Of a DNA stretch of 64,000 nucleotides, positions 42,849 to 52,142 are shown piece by piece (position 1 is the stretch's first letter; every line of letters begins with the position of its first letter). The position numbers were made by a program, and so were the translations under genes. The notes under the pieces were generated by a model. The model saw nothing but the letters and a program-made list of their open reading frames with translations, searched no databases and had not been told where the DNA came from. Origin of the DNA: Halorubrum sp. JWXQ-INN 858. Its GTDB lineage: Archaea > Halobacteriota > Halobacteria > Halobacteriales > Haloferacaceae. Where the stretch lies: positions 184,184 through 248,183 of the forward strand of contig NZ_WUAX01000006.1 in assembly GCF_009806985.1 (NCBI RefSeq), read 5' to 3'.

Positions 42849-44015
42849 ATGGCAAAACGAGACCGCCGATCGATGTTGAAGCGCACCGCCGCGTGTGTCG
42901 GCTGTGGGGTCACCTTCGGACTCGCCGGCTGTATCGAGGAGGCCGACGACGGTTCGGACGACGCCGGATCCGACGCGGGATCCGGTGGCTCCGACGACGG
43001 CGGCGACGACGCGGGCGGCGAGCCGGAGCACGACTTCGGCGAGTTCGACCCTCTCGATCAGGACACCTGGTACCCGCACCTGACGTCGACGTACCTCGAA
43101 CACGACTTCGAGACGGGCTCTATCGAGGAGCTCGACCTGTTCGAGGAGCGCGACGAACCCCACTACGGAAGCGCGCCCAACGAGATCCCGGACGACGAGG
43201 ACGAGTGGCTCGACCCCGACATCATCGACTTCTCGATGGTCCCGACCGAGGACCCCGCGATCTACGAGGAGACGATGGACCCGCTGATGGAGAACATCGA
43301 GGCGGAGACCGGCAAGGACGTCGAGTACGTCGGGCTCGACTCCTACGCGGCACAGGTCGAGGCCATGCGCGCGGAGCGGCTCCACGTCGCCGGCTTCGCG
43401 ACCGGGAACACCCCGTTCGCGGTGAACCTCGCCGGCGCGCGACCGTTCGGGATCCAGGTCGGTGCCGAATCGTTCGGCTACCGCCTGTGGCTCATCACGC
43501 ACGTCGACAACGACGACATCAACGCCCTCGAGGACATCCGCGGTCGTAACGTCATCCACACCGACCCCTCGTCGAACTCCGGCCACCTCGCGCCGAACGC
43601 GGCGTTCACCGACCTCGGCGTCGAGCCGGGCGAGGACTACGAGTACGACTTCTCGGGCGGCCACGACAACTCCGCGAACGCCATCTACCAGCAGGACGCC
43701 GAGGCGGCCCCGATCTGTTCGACCTGTTACGCCCGCGCACAGGAGCAGGACAACATCGACGCCACCCAGATCAAAGCGATCTGGGCGAGCGCGCCGTTCC
43801 CGACGACCGCGTTCTGTACGCGGTACAACCTCCACCCGGACATCCAGGAGGGGATCCAGAACGCCTTCCTCGAGTACGACTACCAGGACACCGAGATCGC
43901 CGACGAGTTCGAGGGCCGCGGCTCCTGGGTCGGTATCGACTACAACACCCACTGGCACGACGTCCTCGTGAACCACGAGGTCAACGGCGTCGAGTACGAA
44001 GACGACAACGTCTAA
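42849..44015 (+). CDS. phnD: Phosphonate/phosphate-type ABC transporter substrate-binding protein
   Basis: A 388-residue lipoprotein. [20 protein letters not shown] with AGC at about residue 27 is a Tat/lipobox signal, then an acidic linker. The PhnD-type domain is seen in [58 protein letters not shown] and [15 protein letters not shown], the usual phosphonate-binding loop order. It is the first gene of the operon phnD-phnC-phnE-phnE-HAD-HAD. No C-P lyase genes are in the window, so whether phosphonate or a phosphate ester is the ligand is not known. Confidence 0.88.
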   Translation: MAKRDRRSMLKRTAACVGCGVTFGLAGCIEEADDGSDDAGSDAGSGGSDDGGDDAGGEPEHDFGEFDPLDQDTWYPHLTSTYLEHDFETGSIEELDLFEERDEPHYGSAPNEIPDDEDEWLDPDIIDFSMVPTEDPAIYEETMDPLMENIEAETGKDVEYVGLDSYAAQVEAMRAERLHVAGFATGNTPFAVNLAGARPFGIQVGAESFGYRLWLITHVDNDDINALEDIRGRNVIHTDPSSNSGHLAPNAAFTDLGVEPGEDYEYDFSGGHDNSANAIYQQDAEAAPICSTCYARAQEQDNIDATQIKAIWASAPFPTTAFCTRYNLHPDIQEGIQNAFLEYDYQDTEIADEFEGRGSWVGIDYNTHWHDVLVNHEVNGVEYEDDNV

Positions 44016-44020
44016 CCCGA

Positions 44021-44836
44021 ATGTTATCCGTCGAGAACCTCGCGAAGACGTACGACTCCGGCGACGAGGCCCTGAAAGGGGTCTCCATGGAAGTGAGTGG
44101 CAACGAACTCGTCGCGATCATCGGCCCCTCGGGGGCCGGGAAATCGACGTTCATCCGCTGTATCAACCAGCTGACGACGCCGACCGCGGGATCGGTGCTG
44201 CTCGACGACGTCGAGCTGACGGAGCTGTCCACGGGGAAGCTCCGTGACGAACGGCGGAACATGGGGATGATCTTCCAGGAGTACGGCCTCGTCGACCGCC
44301 TCACCGTGATGGAGAACGTGCTCTCCGGCCGGCTCGGCTACGTGTCCATGTGGAACGCGTTCCGGCGGAACTTCCCGGCGGATGACGTCCGCCACGCCCG
44401 GGCGACGCTGGACCGGGTCGGGCTCGGCGGGATGGAGGACAAACGGGCCGACGAGCTCTCCGGCGGCCAGCGCCAGCGCGTGGGTATCGCCCGCGCGGTC
44501 GTTCAGCGGCCGAAGATCCTGCTCGTCGACGAGCCGACGTCGAGTCTCGACCCGGAGAGCTCCCGGGCCGTGATGGACCTGCTGACGGAGATCGCCCGCG
44601 AGGACGACATCCCCGTCCTCATCAACATCCACGAGGTCGAACTCGCCCTGGAGTACGCCGACCGCGTCGTCGGCTTCGCGGACGGACGCATCGTCTTCGA
44701 GGGTGCGCCCGACGAGGTCGACGAGGACGTCCGTGACACGATCTACCGCGGCGGAACGGAGGGATCGCTGGAGGCGGAGCCGGAGCCGGCAACGGAGAGC
44801 GACGACGAACGCCCCGCGACGCCGACGGAACGATAG
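44021..44836 (+). CDS. phnC: Phosphonate ABC transporter ATP-binding protein
   Basis: A 271-residue ATPase. Walker A is [10 protein letters not shown] near residue 35, the Q-loop region [20 protein letters not shown], signature [14 protein letters not shown] near 146, Walker [17 protein letters not shown] near 166, and the switch His in NIHEVELA. The sequence [10 protein letters not shown] after the Q-loop is typical of PhnC. The acidic tail of about 30 residues is a halophile feature. Its start follows phnD by 5 bases. Confidence 0.92.
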   Translation: MLSVENLAKTYDSGDEALKGVSMEVSGNELVAIIGPSGAGKSTFIRCINQLTTPTAGSVLLDDVELTELSTGKLRDERRNMGMIFQEYGLVDRLTVMENVLSGRLGYVSMWNAFRRNFPADDVRHARATLDRVGLGGMEDKRADELSGGQRQRVGIARAVVQRPKILLVDEPTSSLDPESSRAVMDLLTEIAREDDIPVLINIHEVELALEYADRVVGFADGRIVFEGAPDEVDEDVRDTIYRGGTEGSLEAEPEPATESDDERPATPTER

Positions 44837-45733
44837 ATGAGCGGCGAACTCGCGGACTCGGAGTTCGCGTCGTACGACGGCGAGTGGGAACGCCCCACGG
44901 TGTTTTACAACACGGCCGTCAAGTACCTCGTGTACGCGGTCGTCCTGGTGTTCCTCGTCTGGAACGTCGTCAACGTGTGGGTGCCGATAGACCGGCTCCT
45001 GCGCGGGTTCGGCTCCGCGTGGCTGCTCGTCACGAGCATGTTCCCGCCGGACTTCGGGGTCTCGATCGTCGTCACCCCGGTCCAAGTGGGCGGCTACAAC
45101 GTGTTCGTCCCCAGCGCGCTCGCCGTCGACAACGACGCGCTCAGGCTGTGGTCCGGCATGATCGAGACGCTGGCGATGTCGATCGTCGCGACGGCGATCG
45201 GCGTGGTCATCAGCGTGCCGATCGCCGTGATGGCCGCGGAGAACCTGGTCCCTCGCCCGGTGTACGTCGTCGGGCGGGCGATCGTCTCCGTCTCCCGTGC
45301 GCTCCACGAGCTGGTCATCGGGATCATCGTCGTCGTCGGCTTCGGCTTCGGCGCGCTCGCGGGCGTCATCGCGCTCGTGTTCGCCACGCCCGGCTTCCTC
45401 GCGAAGCTGCTCGCGGAGGACTTAGAGGACATCGACCCGACCCAGATGGACGCGATCCGGTCGACCGGCGCGTCGCCGATACAGGTGCTCCTCTACGGGG
45501 TCGCCCCACAGGTGATGCCGCGGCTGATCGGCCTGTCGATCTACCGCTGGGACATCAACATCCGCGCAGCGACGATCCTCGGGGTCGTCGGCGCGGGGGG
45601 GATCGGGAACGTCCTGATCCGGTCGTTCGACCGGTACGACTACCAGTACAGCATGGCGATCATCCTCTCGATCATCGCCGTGGTGATCGTGGGTGAAGTC
45701 GCCAGCGCCGTCGCCAGACGGAGGGTCCAGTAA
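44837..45733 (+). CDS. phnE: Phosphonate ABC transporter permease 1
   Basis: A 298-residue inner-membrane permease with an N-terminal helix near residue 25, followed by five to six helices. The EAA-type loop is ILGVVGAGGIGNVLIRSF near 250, preceded by VAPQVMPRLIGLSIYRWD and IRSTGASPIQ. The first codon is directly after the phnC stop. Periplasm-facing insertion (about 60 to 100, VVTPVQVGGYNVFVPS) is longer than in the partner permease. Confidence 0.9.
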   Translation: MSGELADSEFASYDGEWERPTVFYNTAVKYLVYAVVLVFLVWNVVNVWVPIDRLLRGFGSAWLLVTSMFPPDFGVSIVVTPVQVGGYNVFVPSALAVDNDALRLWSGMIETLAMSIVATAIGVVISVPIAVMAAENLVPRPVYVVGRAIVSVSRALHELVIGIIVVVGFGFGALAGVIALVFATPGFLAKLLAEDLEDIDPTQMDAIRSTGASPIQVLLYGVAPQVMPRLIGLSIYRWDINIRAATILGVVGAGGIGNVLIRSFDRYDYQYSMAIILSIIAVVIVGEVASAVARRRVQ

Positions 45734-46539
45734 TGGCGACCGAATCGATCGAGACGGCCGGCGAGTGGGACCGGTTCGACCGTCGCGAGCGCCTGCTGCG
45801 TTACGTGGCGCTCCTCGGCACGGTCCTGCTGACGTACGTCTCCTGGCAGGCGCTGAACGTCCGGTACTCGTACCTCGTGACGGCGCCGGAGATGACGCTG
45901 AACCTCTTCCGTCGGATGTACCCGCCGGACGCGACGTACGCGCCGGAGATCGTGGCCCCGATGATCGCGACGATCAACATCGCGGTCGTGGGGACGATAC
46001 TGGCGATCGTCATGGCGATCCCCGTGGCGTACCTCGGCGCGCGGAACACGACGCCGAACCGGTACACCTACGGGCTCGGCAAGTTCCTCATCGTCGCGTC
46101 CCGCTCCGTTCACGTCATCATCTGGGCGATCGTCTTCGTGATCGTCTTCGGGACCGGGACGCTCGCCGGGATCCTCGCCGTCGCGTTCCGGTCGGTCGGC
46201 TTCCTCGCGAAGCTGATCTCCGAGGAGATAGAGGAGATCGACCGGACCGCCGTCGAGGCGGTGGAGGCGACGGGGGCGAACGGCCTGAAGACGATGCTGT
46301 ACGGGATCGTCCCGCAGGTCAAACCCGCCTTCATCGGGCTCTCCGTCTACCGCTGGGACATCAACGTCCGCGAGGCGACCATCATCGGCTTCGTCGGTGC
46401 CGGCGGGATCGGGATGGAGCTTCAGACGCGGATCGACTTCTTCGACTGGAGCGGCGTGTTGACCATCCTGCTCGCCATCCTCGTCGTGGTGATCTTCAGC
46501 GAGCTCCTCTCCGCGTGGGTACGCGGGAAGGTCCGATGA
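45733..46539 (+). CDS. phnE: Phosphonate ABC transporter permease 2
   Basis: A 268-residue permease, paralogue of the preceding gene: YGIVPQVKPAFIGLSVYRWD, then TIIGFVGAGGIGMELQT, aligns with the other permease's loop. TAATG overlap (the stop of one and start of the other share 45733) shows coupling, so the transporter uses a heterodimer of two PhnE-type subunits. Confidence 0.9.
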   Translation: MATESIETAGEWDRFDRRERLLRYVALLGTVLLTYVSWQALNVRYSYLVTAPEMTLNLFRRMYPPDATYAPEIVAPMIATINIAVVGTILAIVMAIPVAYLGARNTTPNRYTYGLGKFLIVASRSVHVIIWAIVFVIVFGTGTLAGILAVAFRSVGFLAKLISEEIEEIDRTAVEAVEATGANGLKTMLYGIVPQVKPAFIGLSVYRWDINVREATIIGFVGAGGIGMELQTRIDFFDWSGVLTILLAILVVVIFSELLSAWVRGKVR

Positions 46540-47345
46540 GCCGCCTCCGCGGCGCGCTCATCGACCTCGACGGGACGGTGTACCTCGGCGACGAGCTCCT
46601 CCCGGGCGTCGTCGACGGGATCGACGCGCTCGAGGAAGCCGGCGTCGAACCGGTGTTCCTCTCGAACAACGCGACGAAACGGCCCGCCCAGTACCGCGAG
46701 AAGCTCGCCGGGTTCGGCATCGACGTCCCCGCCGACAGCGTCCGTAACTCCGCGGCGATCGCCGCCGCGTTCCTCGCGGACCGCCACCCCGACGCGGGCG
46801 TGTACGTCATCGGGGAGCCGGCGCTCGTCGCCGAGCTCCGCGCCGCCGGTCTCGACGTGGTGACCCGTCCCGAGGACACGGACGTCGTCCTGGCGTCGAT
46901 GGACCTCGAATTCGGGCAGGACGCGCTCCAGGACGTGCTCGACGCCGACCGACAGGGCGAGATCGCGATCTACGCGACCAACCCCGACCGGACCTGTCCC
47001 GTCGAGGACGGCGAGATCCCCGACTGCGGCGCGGTGATCGGTGCGATCGAGGGGCTGCTCGGCCGCGAGATCGACGGGGTGCTCGGCAAGCCCTCGCGGG
47101 TGACGATCGACGTCGCGCTCGACCGGCTCGGGATGGAGCCGGACGAGTGCGTGATGATCGGCGACCGACTCGGGACCGACATCCGGATGGGCAAACGCGC
47201 GGGCATGCGGACGGCGCTCGTGCTCACCGGCGTGACCGATCGGGCGGCGGTCGAGGCCCACGACGTCGAGCCGGACCACGTCCTCGACTCGCTCGCGGAC
47301 GCCGGACAGCTGGTCGACGACCGGCGATCGACGGACCGCCCGTGA
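46536..47345 (+). CDS. HAD-IIA family phosphatase (NagD-like)
   Basis: A 269-residue HAD-superfamily hydrolase. Motif I is LIDLDGTVYLGDELLPG, motif II is FLSNNATKRP, motif III Lys is in LGKPSRVTIDVAL, and motif IV is MIGDRLGTDIRMGKRAG. The cap arrangement is that of the IIA subfamily (NagD, phosphoglycolate or 4-nitrophenyl phosphatase type). It overlaps phnE by 4 bases (ATGA), so it is translated with the transporter and may act on imported organophosphate. Confidence 0.88.
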   Translation: MSRLRGALIDLDGTVYLGDELLPGVVDGIDALEEAGVEPVFLSNNATKRPAQYREKLAGFGIDVPADSVRNSAAIAAAFLADRHPDAGVYVIGEPALVAELRAAGLDVVTRPEDTDVVLASMDLEFGQDALQDVLDADRQGEIAIYATNPDRTCPVEDGEIPDCGAVIGAIEGLLGREIDGVLGKPSRVTIDVALDRLGMEPDECVMIGDRLGTDIRMGKRAGMRTALVLTGVTDRAAVEAHDVEPDHVLDSLADAGQLVDDRRSTDRP

Positions 47346-48091
47346 CGGGGCGGGACGACGCCCGCCCGTCCGACCGAGACCCGATACTGTTCGACATGGA
47401 CGGCGTGTTGCTGGTCGGTCCGGGCACGCACCCGGGCGTCTACCGGATGGCGGCCCACGACGCGCTCGCGGACCTCGGGGTTCGGGACCTCCCCGCCGCC
47501 CCCGCCGACCTCGCCGCAGTGCTGGAGGGAAGCGCGTACGATCCGTCGATGGCCGACGCGTGTGCGGCGCTCGGGATCGACGTCGACGCGTGGTGGGCCG
47601 CCCGGGAGCGGCACGCCTCGCGTCGGGCGAACGCGCGGGTCCGGTCCGGTGCCCGGGCGACCGACCCGGACGCGGCGGCGACGCTGACGACGCTCGCCCG
47701 CGAGCGTCGGCTCGGGCTGGTGAGCAACAACCGGCTGGCGACCGCCTCGTTCGTCGCGGCCTACCGCTTCCCGGGCCGGTTCGAGGTCGTCATCGGCCGG
47801 CGACCGACCATTGAGGACTACCGGCGGCGCAAGCCGGACCCGACGTTCATCGAGCGGGCGCTCGCACGGCTCGACGCCGACGGCGGCGTCTACGTCGGCG
47901 ACCGCTGGACCGACGTGACGGCGGCTCATCGCGCGGGCCTCGATCCGGTCCTGATCGAGCGGCCACACACCGCGGCGGCCGGCGAGGGCGGCGACGGTCC
48001 GCCCGCCGACGCGACCCCCGCGGTGACGATCGACTCGCTGTCGGCGCTCCCGGCGGCGATCGACTCGATCCGCGGCGACGACCGGGTCTGA
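47342..48091 (+). CDS. HAD-superfamily hydrolase, second gene
   Basis: A 249-residue protein starting at GTG 47342, which overlaps the stop of the preceding gene (GTGA). Motif I is LFDMDGVLLVGPGTH, motif II is LGLVSNNRLA, motif III Lys is in YRRRKPDPTFIERAL, and motif IV is VYVGDRWTDVTAAHRAG. This is the class I HAD type (phosphoglycolate phosphatase or phosphonatase-like) with a helical cap between motif I and II. It ends the operon. Together the two HADs suggest that the transporter brings in a phosphate ester or phosphonate that is dephosphorylated inside. Confidence 0.85.
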   Translation: MTGRDDARPSDRDPILFDMDGVLLVGPGTHPGVYRMAAHDALADLGVRDLPAAPADLAAVLEGSAYDPSMADACAALGIDVDAWWAARERHASRRANARVRSGARATDPDAAATLTTLARERRLGLVSNNRLATASFVAAYRFPGRFEVVIGRRPTIEDYRRRKPDPTFIERALARLDADGGVYVGDRWTDVTAAHRAGLDPVLIERPHTAAAGEGGDGPPADATPAVTIDSLSALPAAIDSIRGDDRV

Positions 48092-48196
48092 ATCGCGCCG
48101 TCGACGAACCGGGGGTGAGTCACGTCGCCGACGACCAACCCCGTCACCCGTCGCCGGCCCGCGTATTTATCTCACTCCCCGTCGACGGTGGATGTC

Positions 48197-48811
48197 ATGA
48201 GTCAGTCTGTCCCGCGAAAGAACGGGCGGCAGTGGGTCGAATCGCGCGGCGGACGCGAGGTGACGGTCACCGAACACCCCGTTCGAGCGGAGCGCGTCAC
48301 GTTTTACAACGAGCCCGACGACCCCGCCGTCGGGCCGCTCACGCTCACGTTCTCGCTCGGGGTCGGCCACGAGGTCGGGGTCCACGCCCACCCGAAACAG
48401 ACGGAGACGATCAGCGTGAACGAGGGTCGTCTCCGGGCGACCGTCGACGGGATCGAACACGCCCTCGAGGTCGGGGACACGGTGACGATCGATCCGGGGA
48501 CGCCCCACGGGTACGAGGTCGTCGGCGACGACGAGGTCGTGCTCGCGGTGAGTATGACGCCCGGGTTGGCGTTCAAGGAGTTCGTACTCGCGGAACACGC
48601 GCTCGCTCCGGAGGACTACGGGGACCACGGGTTGAACCTGCCGTACCTGGGGCTCGTCAGCCGGCGCTACGGCCCGATGATCGCCCCGCCGCAGAGCGGC
48701 CTCCGGCTCACACTGCTCCTCGGGGCCTTCACGGCCGTGGGACGGGCGAAGCGGCTGCGGATCCCCGACGAGCCGCTGCCCGTCCGCGACGGCGACGGCC
48801 CGGAGACGTGA
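48197..48811 (+). CDS. Cupin-domain protein
   Basis: A 204-residue protein. ATG 48197 (MSQSVPRKNGRQWVESR) is preferred over GTG 48188 because a TATA-like gtatttatc (48163 to 48171) lies about 28 bases upstream. The cupin is VHAHPKQTETISVNEGRLRA with metal His and Glu, and GDTVTIDPGTPHGYEVVGDD. The C-terminal 90 residues are helical and include LRLTLLLGAFTAVG. No clear substrate. Confidence 0.75.
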   Translation: MSQSVPRKNGRQWVESRGGREVTVTEHPVRAERVTFYNEPDDPAVGPLTLTFSLGVGHEVGVHAHPKQTETISVNEGRLRATVDGIEHALEVGDTVTIDPGTPHGYEVVGDDEVVLAVSMTPGLAFKEFVLAEHALAPEDYGDHGLNLPYLGLVSRRYGPMIAPPQSGLRLTLLLGAFTAVGRAKRLRIPDEPLPVRDGDGPET

Positions 48812-48893
48812 GCGGACCCGAGTCGGACGCCCGGCGGTGTGTTGCGGGGCCGGTCGTGGGGTCCGAGAGCGGCCGGGGGTTATCAGAGCATGT

Positions 48894-48906
48894 CTGTGTT
48901 GAAATC
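48894..48906 (+). repeat. IS-like end sequence copy A
   Basis: ctgtgttgaaatc here matches 12 of 13 bases of ctctgttgaaatc, found inverted at 50193 to 50205. It also lies inside a hairpin (atgtctg 48890 to 48896 with cagacat 48915 to 48921). The motif resembles the terminal repeats of IS6-type insertion sequences. Confidence 0.45.
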
Positions 48907-49118
48907 ATGTTCTTCAGACATATCCCCGCCTGAAACAGTCGGCCGATAAGAGCTGCGTACTGTGCAGTTTTTTAGCACATACCCGGACGTGTATTCAGAC
49001 GCGGGTCATCACGTGGCAATGAGGGCGACTGTAACAGCACCAAACGTGATGTCAAGTTCCTCAAACTAGACGGCTGGCCGCTTACTCTGGCCGTCTTATC
49101 AAAGAAAATAATATCCAG

Positions 49119-49290
49119 CTAGGCGAGCCGAATGAGCTCCTCGTGGACGTTCTTCACGTCTTGGCCAACAACCTTGCAGTCTTGTTGATACTGGATCGCT
49201 TTTCGCGACGGATCGCTTCGATGAGATCAAGGGCTTGGAGGGCCGCATTGACGAACGTACGAGGTTCCGTACTGGATTAGAGATACATGA
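49119..49290 (-). pseudogene. Remnant of an HTH regulator gene
   Basis: On the minus strand the frame reads TFVNAALQALDLIEAIRREK, RSSINKTA, then after a single-base shift VVGQDVKNVHEELIRLA and stop (49119 to 49121). Together this resembles the conserved start of a haloarchaeal winged-helix regulator (ALDLIEAIRRE...VxRDVKNVHxELxRLA). The frame is shifted once, the upstream end is closed by a stop at about 49290, and the domain's C-terminal wing is missing. The rest of the 576-base gap (48812 to 49387) has no gene. Confidence 0.6.
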
Positions 49291-49387
49291 GTGACAACTA
49301 CCATAGTACCACCAACTCAGTAATAGTCTTTCCATTAATTGATAATAGTTAAGAACACTTACAATCAATGAACTCTCCGATTGACTT

Positions 49388-50098
49388 GTGTCCCAAGGAA
49401 CCCCTCTCCTTCGTTTCATTAAGGGAATGACCCTCGATGAATTAAATTCGATCTGTCGCCGTTGTGATTGGTGTAATGTTCGGGCCTATAACGACAAAGC
49501 AGACTTAGCAAAGCGAGTTCGAGATTCAATAAAACGCTCAGTTGATAGCGGTGCTCTAACCTACAGCGAAGCTATGCAAGATATTCGGCTACAGGTTCTC
49601 ATACCGAGACCAGAGACTATTGAAACTGTAGTCCGTCAGACCCTCTATGAGGCACCGATCACAGATCCCACTGGAGATGTCCGGTTAATTGAGGAATGGT
49701 TTTCTGCTCAGTTGTATGGGGCTCTGAGCGCAAAAGTACACGAGCCGTATGAAGTATATCTTGAGTACGAAGTCAATAACCGGAGTCGCCATCAGGCTGA
49801 CGTATATATTAAGAATACAGAAGGTGAAGGAGACATTCTCATCGAAGTAAAGCGGGAAGGAGAGATCAATAACGGAGAAGCTGTCAAACGCCAAATTCAG
49901 AGATACCGCCGCCATATTAGTGCCCGCTCTGATCTTAATCATCAAATGACCTATCTTTGTATTATCACTGAGAAAGATACATCGGAGTGGAATCCGGAAA
50001 AGATGTTTTTATCAGACTATTTAGAAGTACCCGACACACTAGATAACATTGAGTCAGACCTCAATGATACAGAGTTAGTAATAACGGCGATAGAGTAG
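49388..50098 (+). CDS. PD-(D/E)xK nuclease-fold protein
   Basis: A 236-residue protein. GTG 49388 (MSQGTPLLRFIKGMTLDELN) is used because LLRFIKGMTLDEL belongs to the same small helical, SAP-like domain (about 1 to 50); ATG 49427 is the alternative. The C-terminal half has the nuclease core: YEVYLEYEVNNRSRHQADVY with Glu and Asp, and GDILIEVKREGEI with the ExK pair, then VKRQIQRYRRHISA. The order Glu, Asp, ExK fits a type II restriction-like or homing-type fold. No methyltransferase is nearby. It could be a defence effector or a solitary nuclease of the island. Confidence 0.75.
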   Translation: MSQGTPLLRFIKGMTLDELNSICRRCDWCNVRAYNDKADLAKRVRDSIKRSVDSGALTYSEAMQDIRLQVLIPRPETIETVVRQTLYEAPITDPTGDVRLIEEWFSAQLYGALSAKVHEPYEVYLEYEVNNRSRHQADVYIKNTEGEGDILIEVKREGEINNGEAVKRQIQRYRRHISARSDLNHQMTYLCIITEKDTSEWNPEKMFLSDYLEVPDTLDNIESDLNDTELVITAIE

Positions 50099-50192
50099 TT
50101 GGATTTCTCACGAAACACAGTCAATACTCAGCCTCTATTTAATCGGCTTATTGTCGTGACCGCAACTGGACCAGAATATATAATTTGCTAAG

Positions 50193-50205
50193 GATTTCAA
50201 CAGAG
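50193..50205 (-). repeat. IS-like end sequence copy B, inverted
   Basis: gatttcaacagag is the reverse complement of ctctgttgaaatc. Copy A at 48894 is its inverted partner, so together they flank the 1.3 kb segment with the HTH remnant and the nuclease gene. Confidence 0.5.
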
Positions 50206-50209
50206 CCGG

Positions 50210-51013
50210 TTATACTGCTCCGGTCACGCCGGCGTATAGGAGGGCAAAAACCCCGGCAATCACGACAAGTTCGATCCAGTTCTTCTTCAATTCCTGTTTC
50301 AATAATGCTGTACGGGGCCATTCGTCGCTGATCCGTTTTCCGTCACGGCGTGCCTTCCGCTCCACACCAGCCACTGCACCCGTGACTGCTGCAGTGCCGA
50401 ACGCAATCGCAACAAGTTGCCAGAGCATGGTTAAGACAGCTGCACTTCCCACGACGAAAAGGAACCCCAGCCCAAGGATCGTACCGAGAGAAGTGACGCC
50501 AATAAATGGGATGTTCCGCGTAATCGTGCTTAAAAATGAAGATCCGACCCACGCAGCGCCGGCTACGCCGCCTGCTATGAGTAAGATCATAGAGATACCG
50601 GGTTGTATGTCTGAGGCCACCATCGCTACCAGAGCGGCTAGGAAATAAGCTGATCCAGCATCAAGCGTTTTTGAAACGCTCCGCTTGATTTTGGGAGATG
50701 AGAACTTCGTATTCGTGTATATCGCGGCACCAGCGACTGCCAGAGGTGGAACGTATCTGAACGGTATTTGGCTATCAATGAGTGAGAGAGGCTGTGTTGA
50801 ATTGAACCCAGTTCCACCCAAATAAATGTCCGATAGCGGAACTCCGTGAGCTCCTAAATAAAGCCACAGAGATGACTTCCATCTGGGAATGCCCGTAAAA
50901 GAACCATCAGGTGTGAGCACAGCAATAATCGCCCATCCCGCGACAAAAGCAAGTGACCCAGAAAAAAGGGCATACTTTCGATTATACCGTGTTGTATTAT
51001 ACACCGTTACCAT
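50210..51013 (-). CDS. Polytopic membrane protein of the island
   Basis: A 267-residue membrane protein with about six to seven predicted helices. It has a long loop SSLWLYLGAHGVPLSDIYLG between the first two helices and a basic loop KARRDGKRISDEWPRTALL before the last helix, which ends near the C-terminus (VVIAGVFALLYAGVTGAV). Proteins of this loop pattern occur in haloarchaeal accessory regions; function unknown. Its stop lies 4 bases from the IS-like copy B. Confidence 0.65.
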   Translation of the reverse strand: MVTVYNTTRYNRKYALFSGSLAFVAGWAIIAVLTPDGSFTGIPRWKSSLWLYLGAHGVPLSDIYLGGTGFNSTQPLSLIDSQIPFRYVPPLAVAGAAIYTNTKFSSPKIKRSVSKTLDAGSAYFLAALVAMVASDIQPGISMILLIAGGVAGAAWVGSSFLSTITRNIPFIGVTSLGTILGLGFLFVVGSAAVLTMLWQLVAIAFGTAAVTGAVAGVERKARRDGKRISDEWPRTALLKQELKKNWIELVVIAGVFALLYAGVTGAV

Positions 51014-51053
51014 AGCCCACAGTTCAATTTAGAGATGATATAAAACCAACTAT

Positions 51054-51310
51054 CTCTGTTGAAATTTTAGAAATTTGATAGAACCACGAGCAAGGAGATC
51101 GACGGATAAATGCAAGATGCGCGCTGTGTCCCGCACAGCTATGGGAACATCTTTTGAATTGGTAAGTCTCAGCGGTCAGTACGCAGGCGTGTTCTATCGG
51201 CTAATTCAGGATCCATTTTGAGAAAATAACACTGTCTCTCATGCTGACTACAACTTCTGTGTTTAGCACGGTTGCTGGAAGCTTATCACCAATTAAGTAT
51301 TACAACAGAG
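51054..51310. mobile_element. Possible 257-base MITE-like element
   Basis: It begins with ctctgttgaaattttag (51054) and ends with attacaacagag (51299 to 51310), an inverted pair of ctctgttg/caacagag. The interior has no coding frame. This is most of the 388-base gap between genes at 51013 and 51402, and I see no gene in it. Direct target repeats outside the ends are not clear. Confidence 0.45.
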
Positions 51311-51401
51311 CCGTAGTGGTGTGAGATACTGGGAACGAACTCAGCAGGACGCCAGGATTTGTGAACAGAAAATGTTTGAATATTGTCAATAATGTCGGAA
51401 T

Positions 51402-51794
51402 ATGATCCTCGAAAACGACTCGTCTGGGCCGATCCTCCGATCCCTCGAATCCATCGCCGCTCGCACTGACAAGTGGTGGTATTTACCGATGTTGTCCGGT
51501 GTCAGTGCGTTGTTCCTGTCAGCCGTAGTTTTCTTCACGAATACGTCTGCATGGGCGTTAGAGACGTTCGTCGTCCTGTTTTTTTTGCCGACAACCGTTC
51601 TCGCGGGTCCTGCCGTCGTCTTCGACATACTCAACAAGCATACAGGATCCCTCCCACCGGGACTGTTCTTCTATCCACCTGCTTTTTTGATAGCCCTCTT
51701 CGTTGGCACGTTCCCGCTCGTCACTGTCGTCGCGGTGTATCTCCTTCTATGGGTGTGGCCTACTGGGACCGTGCTTCGTACGCTTCGGAACTGA
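51402..51794 (+). CDS. Membrane protein of the island, four helices
   Basis: A 130-residue protein. The N-terminus (MILENDSSGPILRSLESIAA) is soluble, then hydrophobic helices follow (YLPMLSGVSALFLSAVVFF, LETFVVLFFLPTTVLAGPAV, PAFLIALFVGTFPLVTVVAV). No family. It is the last gene of the AT-rich island before the GC-rich chromosome resumes. Confidence 0.55.
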   Translation: MILENDSSGPILRSLESIAARTDKWWYLPMLSGVSALFLSAVVFFTNTSAWALETFVVLFFLPTTVLAGPAVVFDILNKHTGSLPPGLFFYPPAFLIALFVGTFPLVTVVAVYLLLWVWPTGTVLRTLRN

Positions 51795-52142
51795 CCAGTA
51801 CGGTGCCGAGTTCTCAGGTTTCAGATCGTGCTGGGGTTCGGGCCCCGTCCCGCAACGAATATCGAAACTGCCTCTCCAACTATCGGCATACCGCTTGCCG
51901 GTCCGCAGGACGTTCTACCCTCCGATCGCTGGTCGGATGGACGTCGACGACAACGAACCGCCGGGGTCGCACCGACCGATCGCCGGGGTCGCACCGGCCG
52001 ATCGCCGGAGTCGCATCGACCGACGATCCCGGCACGTTCGTCGTCCCGGAACGCGCCGCCGACGCCGGGAGGCTCATTACCCGTCGGGTGGACCGCCAAC
52101 GTATGAACCGTCAACCGGTTTCGCGGCGGCAGGTGAGTCCCG
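51795..52142. other. Intergenic region with 22-base tandem array
   Basis: No gene is supported in these 348 bases. The unit gccggggtcgcaccgaccgatc starts at 51960, 51982 and 52004 (22-base period, three copies with single-base changes). It lies about 120 bases upstream of the CoA transferase gene. Confidence 0.85.

Larger units (their letters stand above)
48890..51795. mobile_element. AT-rich accessory island with IS-like ends
   Basis: Between the cupin gene ending 48811 and the CoA transferase at 52143 the DNA drops in GC from about 48890 to 51795. The island holds a broken HTH gene, a nuclease-fold gene, two membrane-protein genes and several copies of CTCTGTTGAAAT. No integrase or intact transposase is seen. 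The boundaries are estimated from composition only. Confidence 0.55.

Noticed and set aside
49099..49419. Minus-strand frame of 106 codons starting near the nuclease gene
   Set aside because: It crosses the frameshifted HTH remnant in the wrong frame and has no domain.
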